Assembly (NCBI GenBank): GCA_009692905.1
Contig: SHYI01000006.1
Location: 1 to 20,426, forward strand
Length of the DNA: 20,426 bases
Reading direction: 5' to 3'
Source of the DNA: Chloroflexota bacterium
GTDB taxonomy: Bacteria; Chloroflexota; Limnocylindria; Limnocylindrales; Limnocylindraceae
Part shown: positions 1 to 12,619 of the stretch, in pieces
How positions within the stretch are numbered: the first letter of the stretch is position 1
How the letters are laid out: each line of letters begins with the position of its first letter
Translations under genes and position numbers: made by a program
Notes under the pieces: generated by a model
What the model was told of the DNA's origin: nothing
The model's input: only the letters and a program-made list of their open reading frames with translations
The model's database searches: none

Positions 1-77
1 GCGACCTTGGAGCCTGAGGGGAGCGTTTTCAATTCGACGGGCTTGGTGATCCTGCCAGCGAGCATGACCTTGTTCAT
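1..77 (-). CDS. ssb: Single-stranded DNA-binding protein, N-terminal fragment
   Basis: Only the first 25 codons are inside the window; the gene runs off the left edge. The peptide begins MNKVMLAGRITKPVELK, followed by LPSGSKV. This is the opening beta strand and PSG turn of the bacterial SSB OB fold (family pattern MNKVxLxGxLTxDPELxxTPSG). SSB coats single-stranded DNA during replication, recombination and repair. The start is well supported: a strong Shine-Dalgarno, AAGGAGG on the minus strand (plus positions 82-88), lies 4 nt before the ATG. The gene diverges from metG. The C-terminal acidic tail cannot be seen. Confidence 0.88.
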   Translation of the reverse strand, partial: MNKVMLAGRITKPVELKTLPSGSKV

Positions 78-212
78 TGCGCCTCCTTGTGCGGCGGCGG
101 CCCGGATCACGTGACCCGCAGGAGCCGTACGCCTGCTCTGGCACCCTCCCACGGTGCGGATACTGCGGGCGTATCGCGCTTGGGTCGCGCTCTTCTGCGA
201 CAATCGCCCACG
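78..212. promoter_or_regulatory. Divergent ssb/metG intergenic region
   Basis: This 135-bp gap holds the control regions of two divergent genes. Visible structure: the ssb Shine-Dalgarno (82-88, minus), an 8-bp perfect palindrome TCACGTGA (107-114) with two further pairing bases either side of one mismatch (104-117), and an inverted repeat GCACC/GGTGC (141-145/153-157). TGC-GACAAT (196-204), an extended -10-like element, lies 8 nt before the metG ATG. I find no convincing -35 box and no clear ssb promoter. The palindromes may be chance in GC-rich DNA. Confidence 0.4.
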
Positions 213-1838
213 ATGCGGTATTACCTAACGACGGCCATCGCGTATGCCAATAACAAGCCTGGCCTGCACACGCTCTATGAGGTGATCGGTGCCGATGCCA
301 TCGCCCGTTGGCGGCGCATGCGCGGCGACGAGGTGCGCTTCCTGACCGGCACGGATGAGTACTCGGTCAACATCGCCGCCCGCGCTGCAGAGGAGGGGGT
401 GGCACCGAAGACCTTCGTTGACGCCAAGGTTGCCCTCTTCCAGGCGAGCGAGGCGAAGCTGCTGATTAGCCCCGATCGATTCATTCGCACCACCGACGCC
501 GACCACACCCTCGCCGCGCAGGAGATGGTCCGACGCTCGTTTGCGGCTGGAGACATCTACGTCGGCAGCTATGAAGGCTGGTACTGCCCGAACGAAGGGT
601 TCCGCAACGCCGATGATGTGGTCAAGGAGGGCGACAAGACCGTCTGCCCGAACCATCCAGGCATCCCGCTGCAGTGGCTCACCGAGCGCAACTGGTTCTT
701 CAAACTGAGCGCCTATCAGGAGCGCCTCGAGGCCTGGCTGACGCAGGATCCATCGCCCGTGCAGCCCGAATATCGACGGAACGAGATGCTCGGATTTGTC
801 CGCCAGGGGTTGGAAGATTTCTCGATTAGCCGCGAAGGGGCAACGTGGGGGATTCCATTCCCCATTCATGAAGATGGCAGCAGCGCGCTGACCGCGACTG
901 GCGAAGGCGATCCGAAGGCCGGGACCATCTACGTCTGGTACGACGCCCTAATCAACTACCTCACTGGCGCGGGCTTCCCAGCGGAGGCTGCTGGCGCGCC
1001 ATGGTGGCCCGCGGATCTGCACATCATCGGCAAGGACATCAATCGATTCCACTCCGTCTTCTGGCCAGCGATGTTGTGGAGCGCGGGCCTTGAGGCACCG
1101 AAGAAGATCTGGGTGCACGGCTGGCTCCTCTCCAGCGGCGAGCGCATGAGCAAGAGCCGTGGCAACTTCCTTGACCCAGATGATGCGGTCGCCGCGCTCG
1201 GCGCTGATGGCGCGCGATTCGTTGCGCTGCGCGAAGTGCCGTTCGATCGCGATGGCGATGTGAGCTGGGACTCCATCATTCGCCGCTACAACTCGGAGCT
1301 TGCCAATGACTTCGGCAACCTGGTGAACCGCGCCACAACGCTGGCGAGCCGCGCCTTCACCGATGCGCCGCTCCCGCGCCCGGCTGCTGCATCAACCCTC
1401 GGTGCCGCTTGGGAGGAGACGCGACGCGAGGCGATCGCGGCGCTGGAGCGCAACGCGCTGCATGAATGGCTCGGCACTCTCTGGGGGTTCGTCGGCGTGG
1501 CAAACAAGTTTGTCGATAGCGAGAAGCCGTGGGAGCTCGCCAAGGCGGCGAAACTCGGTGATGCTGCGGCGGAGGAGAAGCTCCGCGGCGTGCTTGGTGA
1601 TCTTCTTGAGTCGTGTCGCCTGATCTCCCTCTATGCCGCACCGGTGATGCCCTCCATCGCCGAAAAAATCTGGACGCTGCTCGGTCGAAACTGGCCGTAC
1701 GATGCCAGCGGTCACAACGGTCCGTCGCTCGACGAGATTGGCGCATGGGGTGCACTCGGCGCGGCCGGCCCACTCGGCGCACCAGAGCCGCTCTTCCCGC
1801 GACTTGAGGCGGACGTGCTCGATGCCGCTGCTGACTGA
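213..1838 (+). CDS. metG: Methionyl-tRNA synthetase
   Basis: Class I aminoacyl-tRNA synthetase that charges tRNA-Met, 541 aa. I chose the ATG at 213 because MRYYLTTAIAYANNKPG matches the family N terminus; the upstream in-frame codons from 87 do not look like protein. The second signature, RMSKS, is present (ERMSKSRGNF, nt ~1141-1170). The anticodon-binding domain follows (NDFGNLVNRA, then KPWELAK). No C-terminal tRNA-binding (dimerisation) domain is fused. Two oddities stand out. The first signature, normally HIGH, reads GLHT (residues 17-20) in gapless register. The zinc knuckle reads C125-x2-E128 and C145-x2-H148, so one usual Cys is Glu. No Shine-Dalgarno precedes the start; a GACAAT -10-like hexamer sits 8 nt upstream. 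The 3' end overlaps tatD by 17 bp, and metG-tatD adjacency is known from other bacteria such as Bacillus. Confidence 0.96.
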   Translation: MRYYLTTAIAYANNKPGLHTLYEVIGADAIARWRRMRGDEVRFLTGTDEYSVNIAARAAEEGVAPKTFVDAKVALFQASEAKLLISPDRFIRTTDADHTLAAQEMVRRSFAAGDIYVGSYEGWYCPNEGFRNADDVVKEGDKTVCPNHPGIPLQWLTERNWFFKLSAYQERLEAWLTQDPSPVQPEYRRNEMLGFVRQGLEDFSISREGATWGIPFPIHEDGSSALTATGEGDPKAGTIYVWYDALINYLTGAGFPAEAAGAPWWPADLHIIGKDINRFHSVFWPAMLWSAGLEAPKKIWVHGWLLSSGERMSKSRGNFLDPDDAVAALGADGARFVALREVPFDRDGDVSWDSIIRRYNSELANDFGNLVNRATTLASRAFTDAPLPRPAAASTLGAAWEETRREAIAALERNALHEWLGTLWGFVGVANKFVDSEKPWELAKAAKLGDAAAEEKLRGVLGDLLESCRLISLYAAPVMPSIAEKIWTLLGRNWPYDASGHNGPSLDEIGAWGALGAAGPLGAPEPLFPRLEADVLDAAAD

Positions 1839-2676
1839 CGCGCACGGGCACCTGCAGGCCGATCGCTTCAACGACGACTACCAGCAGGTAGCTGCGCGCG
1901 CACGCGACGCGGGAGTGGTCCGACTCCTCATTCCGTCGTACGGCATCGAGAGTTCTGAGGGCGCCTTTCGGATCGCTCCAGATCTGCCGTGGGCCGACCT
2001 TGCGATTGGCATCCACCCGTATACGGCAGTCACCGACGCGCCCGGGCGCGATGCGCTTCTGGCGCGGGCGACCGACCCGCGTGTGGTAGCTATTGGTGAG
2101 ACGGGGATCGACACGAAGCGCGACTTCGCGCCACTTGCGGCGCAGATTGAAAACCTCGAAGCACACATCGATGTCGCGGCGGCACTCGGCAAGCCGCTGA
2201 TCCTGCACTGCCGCTCGCTGGGTGATGGCGATGAGTCGCAACGCCAACTGCTGGCAACGCTCAGGAGCTCAGCGATTGGCGCGCCTGGTGGCGCCAAGGC
2301 GTTCGGTGGGCGGGTCCCCTTCATCTTGCACAGTGCCTCGGGGAGCGCCGCCTACGTTGAGGAGGCACTCGCGCTCGGCGGGGCCGTCTCTATCTCTGGA
2401 CTCGCCTTCCGCCCCGAGGAGTCGGCAACGGGGGAGTGGGTCGCGTTGATTCCACCCGACCGCCTGTTGACCGAAACTGACGCACCGTGGCTCACCATGC
2501 CCGGGGCGCCAGATCCGCACCGCAATGAGCCAGCCAACGTTGCCCTGACCCTGGCGTGGATCGCGGAGCGTCGCGGCGAGCCGATTGAGCCGCTCGCTCG
2601 CGCCATTGCCGAGAACTACGACCGCATCTTCCCCCGCGACGCCACGCTCCCTCCACGCTTGGAGTTGGCACTCTAA
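1822..2676 (+). CDS. tatD: TatD-family metal-dependent hydrolase
   Basis: TIM-barrel metallohydrolase of the TatD (YabD/YcfH) family, 284 aa. Characterised members are metal-dependent deoxyribonucleases; the precise substrate here is unknown. Metal-ligand motifs are all visible: D6-A-H8-G-H10 at the N terminus, E93 in AIGETGID, H129 in LILHCRS, H170 in FILHSASGS and D220 in LLTETDAPWLT. The interval between H129 and H170 is about 15 residues longer than usual, with a Gly/Ala-rich stretch (near residues 152-164). The ATG at 1822 lies inside the end of metG (17-bp overlap), so translation is probably coupled; only a weak GAGG (1806-1809) precedes it. Its final codons TTG-GCA-CTC form the left arm of the downstream CIRCE operator. 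Confidence 0.92.
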   Translation: MPLLTDAHGHLQADRFNDDYQQVAARARDAGVVRLLIPSYGIESSEGAFRIAPDLPWADLAIGIHPYTAVTDAPGRDALLARATDPRVVAIGETGIDTKRDFAPLAAQIENLEAHIDVAAALGKPLILHCRSLGDGDESQRQLLATLRSSAIGAPGGAKAFGGRVPFILHSASGSAAYVEEALALGGAVSISGLAFRPEESATGEWVALIPPDRLLTETDAPWLTMPGAPDPHRNEPANVALTLAWIAERRGEPIEPLARAIAENYDRIFPRDATLPPRLELAL

Positions 2677-2691
2677 GCCCTCGAGTGCTAA
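2665..2691 (+). promoter_or_regulatory. CIRCE operator (HrcA binding site)
   Basis: TTGGCACTC (2665-2673), a 9-nt spacer (2674-2682), then GAGTGCTAA (2683-2691). This matches the CIRCE consensus TTAGCACTC-N9-GAGTGCTAA with one substitution (A to G in the left arm; the right arm is perfect). CIRCE binds the heat-shock repressor HrcA, whose gene is not in this window. The left arm is coding sequence (the last three sense codons of tatD), and the spacer starts with the tatD stop TAA. The operator overlaps the predicted groES promoter, so HrcA would block RNA polymerase directly. Confidence 0.95.
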
Positions 2692-2701
2692 CATCTCAGC
2701 A
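2665..2701 (+). promoter_or_regulatory. groESL promoter (sigma-A type, extended -10)
   Basis: A -35-like TTGGCA (2665-2670) is separated by 18 bp from TAACAT (2689-2694), which is preceded by TGC, making an extended -10. The predicted transcription start is the A at about 2701, giving a leader of about 67 nt. The -35 is the first six bases of CIRCE, and the -10 starts inside the CIRCE right arm. This is the usual layout for HrcA repression. Confidence 0.7.
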
Positions 2702-2702
2702 C

Positions 2703-2750
2703 GTGCCTCGCCCGCGTAGGCACAAGTGTTCAGGGGCGGCACACCCGCCC
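2703..2750 (+). promoter_or_regulatory. Two hairpins in the groES 5' leader
   Basis: GTGCCT (2703-2708) pairs with AGGCAC (2718-2723) across a 9-nt loop, starting 2 nt after the predicted transcription start. GGGCGG (2734-2739) pairs with CCGCCC (2745-2750) across CACAC and ends 2 nt before the Shine-Dalgarno AAGGAGG (2753-2759). The first could stabilise the mRNA 5' end; the second could tune ribosome access. The pairing is seen; the function is inferred. Confidence 0.4.
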
Positions 2751-2767
2751 ACAAGGAGGTTCTACCG

Positions 2768-3067
2768 ATGGCCAAGAAGGCAGCACTCCGACCCCTCGGC
2801 GACCGCGTCGTCGTGAAGCCAGTCCCACGCGATGAGAAGACTGCCAGCGGCATCATCCTGCCCGACACGGTGCAGGAGAAGCCACAGGAGGGCGAAGTCG
2901 TCGCCGTTGGGCCAGGCCGCATCCTTGATGACGGGAAGCGCGAGCCGATTGACGTGAAGGTGGGCGACCGCGTCCTGCACGCAAAGTATGCCGGCACCGA
3001 ATTCAAGATTGATGGCGATGAGTTCCTCATCGTTGGCGCCAAGGACATCTTGGCCGTCATCGACTAA
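2768..3067 (+). CDS. groES: Co-chaperonin GroES (Hsp10)
   Basis: 99-aa GroES that caps the GroEL ring during ATP-driven protein folding in the cytoplasm. The sequence [15 protein letters not shown] opens the beta barrel. The mobile loop that contacts GroEL is [10 protein letters not shown], and the roof region and C terminus ([16 protein letters not shown]) are standard. The ATG at 2768 is fixed by a strong Shine-Dalgarno, AAGGAGG (2753-2759), with 8-nt spacing; the in-frame codons from 2726 lie in the leader. It is first in an operon with groEL (49-bp gap) under CIRCE control. Confidence 0.98.
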   Translation: MAKKAALRPLGDRVVVKPVPRDEKTASGIILPDTVQEKPQEGEVVAVGPGRILDDGKREPIDVKVGDRVLHAKYAGTEFKIDGDEFLIVGAKDILAVID

Positions 3068-3101
3068 TTCCACGAAGGCCCAAGTAACCCAACGTAGATA
3101 G

Positions 3102-4742
<1,641 letters not shown>

Positions 4743-4761
4743 TACCGACCTCGCATCTGGT

Positions 4762-4802
4762 GAAGAGGACTCTCGGCGGGGCCGAGGGTCCTCTTCGTTT
4801 TT
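4762..4802 (+). terminator. Rho-independent terminator of groESL
   Basis: A 9-bp stem GAAGAGGAC/GTCCTCTTC (4762-4770/4788-4796), a symmetric 1x1 internal mismatch (T4771/G4787), then a 6-bp stem CTCGGC/GCCGAG (4772-4777/4781-4786) closed by a GGG loop. GTTTTT follows (4797-4802). This is a strong intrinsic terminator 19 nt after the groEL stop. Confidence 0.93.
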
Positions 4803-4825
4803 CGTGGGTGGAGGGTGGCGGGCGG

Positions 4826-4837
4826 TAGAATATGGGG

Positions 4838-4838
<1 letters not shown>
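4826..4838 (+). promoter_or_regulatory. -10 element for a leaderless pcrA/uvrD transcript
   Basis: TAGAAT (4826-4831) matches the sigma-A -10 consensus at five of six positions. Its expected start site, 7 nt downstream of the last T, is the G of the GTG at 4838. The ATG at 4832 directly abuts the hexamer and would not be transcribed. No matching -35 is obvious, and no Shine-Dalgarno lies at a usable distance. Confidence 0.55.
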
Positions 4839-9576
<4,738 letters not shown>

Positions 9577-9579
<3 letters not shown>

Positions 9580-9588
9580 GATTCCCGC
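9577..9588 (+). promoter_or_regulatory. Possible -10 / ribosome-binding element before gatC
   Basis: TAGGAT (9577-9582) begins with the ligA TAG stop codon and ends 6 nt before the gatC ATG, the same spacing as other putative leaderless promoters here. The AGGA within it could equally act as a Shine-Dalgarno at 7 nt. The sequence cannot separate an internal promoter from simple read-through of the ligA transcript. Confidence 0.35.
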
Positions 9589-9894
9589 ATGAGTGAACTG
9601 ACCCGTGCCGAGGTAGAACGCGTCGCTGCGCTGGCACGCCTCGGCCTCACCAGCGACGAGTTGGGGAAGCTCCAGGGCGACCTGAACCTCATCCTTGAGC
9701 AGTGGGCCCACCTCACCGACGTCGACACCTCAAGCGTGCCACCGAGCGCACAGACAATCGTTCAGGCGATGCCGCTGCGTGAGGACGTCGCTGAGCCATC
9801 CCTCCCCGTTGACGACGCCCTACAGAACGCACCGGCCCGAAGCGGCGACTTTGTGCGCGTGCAGGCGATCCTCTCTGAGGAGGCCGACGGATGA
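9589..9894 (+). CDS. gatC: Asp-tRNA(Asn)/Glu-tRNA(Gln) amidotransferase subunit C
   Basis: 101-aa GatC, the small subunit that wraps GatA and GatB and stabilises the complex. Diagnostic segments are LTRAEVERVAALARLGLTSDE at the N terminus (about 20 residues of helix), then LNLILEQWAHLTDVDTSSVPP, then LREDVAEPSLPVDDALQNAP and GDFVRVQAIL at the C terminus. It lies 9 bp after ligA and overlaps gatA by 4 bp (ATGA). It begins a cluster that also holds gatA, an aminotransferase and gatB. Confidence 0.97.
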   Translation: MSELTRAEVERVAALARLGLTSDELGKLQGDLNLILEQWAHLTDVDTSSVPPSAQTIVQAMPLREDVAEPSLPVDDALQNAPARSGDFVRVQAILSEEADG

Positions 9895-11438
9895 GCGGGG
9901 AGAGCCTACGCCGCGCAACCGCGACCGAGATCCGCGCCGCCTTTCACTCGGGCGCAGCAACTTCTCGCGCCGTCACCGACGAGCTCTTTGCCGCTATTGA
10001 CCGAGAGGATGGCGTCCTTGGCGCATGGCTGCACCTTCGACACGAGCAGGCGCGTGCTGAGGCCGACCGCGCCGATGCGCGCTACGCGACCGCACGTGCC
10101 GCTGGCCCCGCGGCGCTCAACGCACTCCCACCACTCCTCGGCATCCCCGTTGCGCTGAAGGATCTCGTCAACCTCACCGGAACCCCCACAACTGCGGGCT
10201 CACGAATCCTTGAGGGGTATGTCAGCCCGTACGACGCCACCATCGCTGCACGGTTGAAAGAGGCGGGTGCAGTCATTCTTGGCAAGACCAACATGGACGA
10301 GTTCGCCATGGGCTCATCGACAGAGTTCTCGGCATACAAGAAGACGGTGAATCCGTGGGCGATCGACCGCGTCCCTGGCGGTTCGTCGGGTGGCTCCTCC
10401 GCAGCTGTTGCCGCGTTCCACGCCCCGCTCTCCATCGGCACCGACACGGGTGGATCAATCCGTCAGCCCGCGAGCCTGACCGGCATCGTCGGCATGAAGC
10501 CGACCTACGGTCGCGTGTCGCGCTACGGCATCGTCGCGTTTGCATCATCGCTTGATCAGGTTGGGCCATTTGCGCGCACGGCGCAGGATGCAGCACTCCT
10601 GCTGCACGCGATTGCTGGTGCCGATGCGCATGACGCCACCAGCTCGCGAAGTCCGCTTGATGCGGCGCTGCTCAACCTCCCGAGCGGTGATGCCGCCGCA
10701 TCTGCCATTCGCGGCAAGCGATTCGCCCTGCCGAAGGAGTACTTTGTCGCCGGCATGGAGGCTGGAGTTGAGCGTGCCGTTCGTGATGCGGTTGCGGCGC
10801 TTCAGGCTGCGGGCGGGATCGTGGAAGAGGTGAGCCTCCCAACCACCGAGCATGCGCTCGCGACCTACTACATCGTTGCGCCAGCAGAAGCCTCGGCGAA
10901 CCTCGCCCGCTACGACGGAGTTCGCTACGGCGCATCGAAGCACGGCGGCGGCGACCTGCTGAACGGGTACCTCGAGACGCGCGGTCGCGGCTTCGGTCCT
11001 GAGGTGCGACGACGCATCATGCTCGGCACCTACGCACTCTCCGCGGGCTACTACGACGCCTATTACGTGAAGGCACAGAAGGTCCGCACTCTGATCGCGC
11101 GCGACTTTGATCGCATCTGGGCGGCGGGCTTTGACGCCATCGTTGCACCTACGAGTCCGCAAGTGGCCTGGAAGTTCGGCGCAAAGATGAGCGATCCGGT
11201 CTCCATGTATCTCGCCGACGCCTGCACCCTGCCAGCGAACATGGCGGGACTCCCAGGGGTGAGTATTCCGTGCGGCCTCTCTGAGAACCTTCCTGTCGGA
11301 CTGCAGCTGATCGGCAAGCCGTGGTCTGAGGCCGAACTGCTCAGCATCTCCGCGGGCTACGAGGCGCTCACGGCAACCGCAGCATGGCGCGCGGTTGCGC
11401 CGCATGATCTGACCAAGCTCGGCGGAGGTGCAGCGTGA
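9891..11438 (+). CDS. gatA: Asp-tRNA(Asn)/Glu-tRNA(Gln) amidotransferase subunit A
   Basis: 515-aa amidase-signature enzyme. It hydrolyses glutamine and passes the ammonia to GatB for conversion of misacylated Glu-tRNA(Gln) and/or Asp-tRNA(Asn). The Ser-cisSer-Lys triad is complete: K90 (IPVALKDLVN), S165 (VPGGSSGGSSAA) and nucleophile S189 (GTDTGGSIRQPAS). The spacing K-75-S-24-S agrees with the known GatA triad. GMKPTYGRVSRYGIVAFAS and SLDQVGPFARTAQDAA are highly typical. The ATG overlaps the gatC stop by 4 bp, with GAGGAGG (9877-9883) 7 nt upstream. It overlaps the aminotransferase start by 4 bp. Confidence 0.98.
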   Translation: MSGESLRRATATEIRAAFHSGAATSRAVTDELFAAIDREDGVLGAWLHLRHEQARAEADRADARYATARAAGPAALNALPPLLGIPVALKDLVNLTGTPTTAGSRILEGYVSPYDATIAARLKEAGAVILGKTNMDEFAMGSSTEFSAYKKTVNPWAIDRVPGGSSGGSSAAVAAFHAPLSIGTDTGGSIRQPASLTGIVGMKPTYGRVSRYGIVAFASSLDQVGPFARTAQDAALLLHAIAGADAHDATSSRSPLDAALLNLPSGDAAASAIRGKRFALPKEYFVAGMEAGVERAVRDAVAALQAAGGIVEEVSLPTTEHALATYYIVAPAEASANLARYDGVRYGASKHGGGDLLNGYLETRGRGFGPEVRRRIMLGTYALSAGYYDAYYVKAQKVRTLIARDFDRIWAAGFDAIVAPTSPQVAWKFGAKMSDPVSMYLADACTLPANMAGLPGVSIPCGLSENLPVGLQLIGKPWSEAELLSISAGYEALTATAAWRAVAPHDLTKLGGGAA

Positions 11439-12619
11439 GCGATTTCGCAAAGCGTGCACTTGCTGACCGCGTCCACGCGGTGCCGCCATCTGGCATCCGA
11501 CGCTTCTTTGACATCGCCGCAACCATGAGCGACGTGATCAGCCTCGGCGTAGGGGAGCCCGACTTCGACACGCCACCGCACATCATTGAGGCCGCTGTGG
11601 CGAGCCTGCGCGCTGGCCGCACGCACTACACCTCGAACCTCGGAACCATTGAACTTCGCCGCGCCATTGCCGCGAAGATTCAGGAGCGCTCAGGAGTGAG
11701 TTACGACCCAGAGAGCGAGATCATCGTGACGGTCGGCGCCTCTGAGGCGGTCGACCTTGCCGTTCGCGGCACCATCGGTGCGGGCGATCGCATCGTGCTG
11801 CCAGAGCCGTCGTATGTTGCCTACCTCCCCGCGGTCGTCTTTGCGGGCGGCACCGTCGTTCCAGTGGCGACGAGTGCAAGCGATAACTGGCGCCTCCACG
11901 CTGAGGCCGTTGATGGGGCGGCGGTAGGCGCGAAGGCCCTCTTCCTCGGCTATCCCGCGAATCCGACCGGGGCCACCCTCGACGAGCCAACGCGCGAGGC
12001 GCTCGCCAAGATCTCCGTGGCACGGGACCTGGTGGTGATTAGCGACGAGATCTATGACCGACTCGTCTATGAGGGACCGGCGCACCGCGCAATGTCGGCC
12101 TACCCAGGGATGCGTGAGCGCACCATCCTAATCGGCGGCTTCTCGAAGTCGTACGCCATGACGGGGTGGCGCGTCGGTTTCCTCTGTGCGCCGAAGGAGA
12201 TCGTTGCGGGCCTGGTCAAGATTCACCAGTACGCGATCATGAGCGCCCCAACGATCGCGCAAGATGCAGCCCTTGAAGCGCTCACGAACGGCGAGCCGGC
12301 GCTCGAGGAGATGCGCGCCGCCTACGCGCGACGCCGCACCATCGTGCTGGATGGCCTTGCCGCCCTGAAGCTGCCAACCGGTGCACCGCAGGGCGCCTTC
12401 TACGCCTTCCCCGACATTCGCTCAACCGGCCTGACCGACGAGGTCTTCGCCGAGCGCCTCCTCACCGAGGAGCGCGTTGCGGTCATTCCAGGATCCTCGT
12501 TCGGTGCGAGCGGCGTTGGCCACGTGCGCATCTGCTACGCCACCTCGGAAGAGAACCTCCGCGAGGCGTTGGTGCGCATCGGCCGATTCGTTGCCAAGGC
12601 ACGTGAGGTGGCGGCATGA
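11435..12619 (+). CDS. Class I/II PLP-dependent aminotransferase
   Basis: 394-aa fold-type I aminotransferase. The PLP-binding lysine is K238 in GGFSKSYAMTGWRVGF; N176 (YPANPTG), D204 and Y207 (ISDEIYDRL) are the cofactor partners, and R246 lies in GWRVGF. The C-terminal RICYAT carries the likely substrate-carboxylate Arg. The architecture resembles the I-gamma aspartate/aromatic aminotransferases, but the amino-acid substrate cannot be read from sequence. The GTG start overlaps the gatA stop by 4 bp (GTGA), with GGAGG (11424-11428) 6 nt upstream. The 3' end overlaps gatB by 4 bp. It is therefore embedded between gatA and gatB and should be made with the amidotransferase; an Asp/Glu-linked role is inference. 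Confidence 0.95.
   Translation: MSDFAKRALADRVHAVPPSGIRRFFDIAATMSDVISLGVGEPDFDTPPHIIEAAVASLRAGRTHYTSNLGTIELRRAIAAKIQERSGVSYDPESEIIVTVGASEAVDLAVRGTIGAGDRIVLPEPSYVAYLPAVVFAGGTVVPVATSASDNWRLHAEAVDGAAVGAKALFLGYPANPTGATLDEPTREALAKISVARDLVVISDEIYDRLVYEGPAHRAMSAYPGMRERTILIGGFSKSYAMTGWRVGFLCAPKEIVAGLVKIHQYAIMSAPTIAQDAALEALTNGEPALEEMRAAYARRRTIVLDGLAALKLPTGAPQGAFYAFPDIRSTGLTDEVFAERLLTEERVAVIPGSSFGASGVGHVRICYATSEENLREALVRIGRFVAKAREVAA

Noticed and set aside
104..117. Palindrome TCACGTGA as a defined operator upstream of metG/ssb
   Set aside because: An 8-bp palindrome is easily reached by chance in a GC-rich gap and I cannot tie it to a regulator; it is described only as part of the intergenic region.
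87..212. N-terminal extension of metG to an ATG at 87
   Set aside because: The 42 extra residues have no MetRS similarity and run through the ssb Shine-Dalgarno and intergenic region. The family N terminus begins at 213.
1357..2247. 296-aa minus-strand open frame across metG and tatD
   Set aside because: It is antisense to two well-supported genes, is Arg-rich with no recognisable domain, and is typical of shadow frames in GC-rich DNA.
10545..11522. 325-aa minus-strand open frame opposite gatA
   Set aside because: No motif and skewed composition; it is the reverse frame of gatA and the aminotransferase start.
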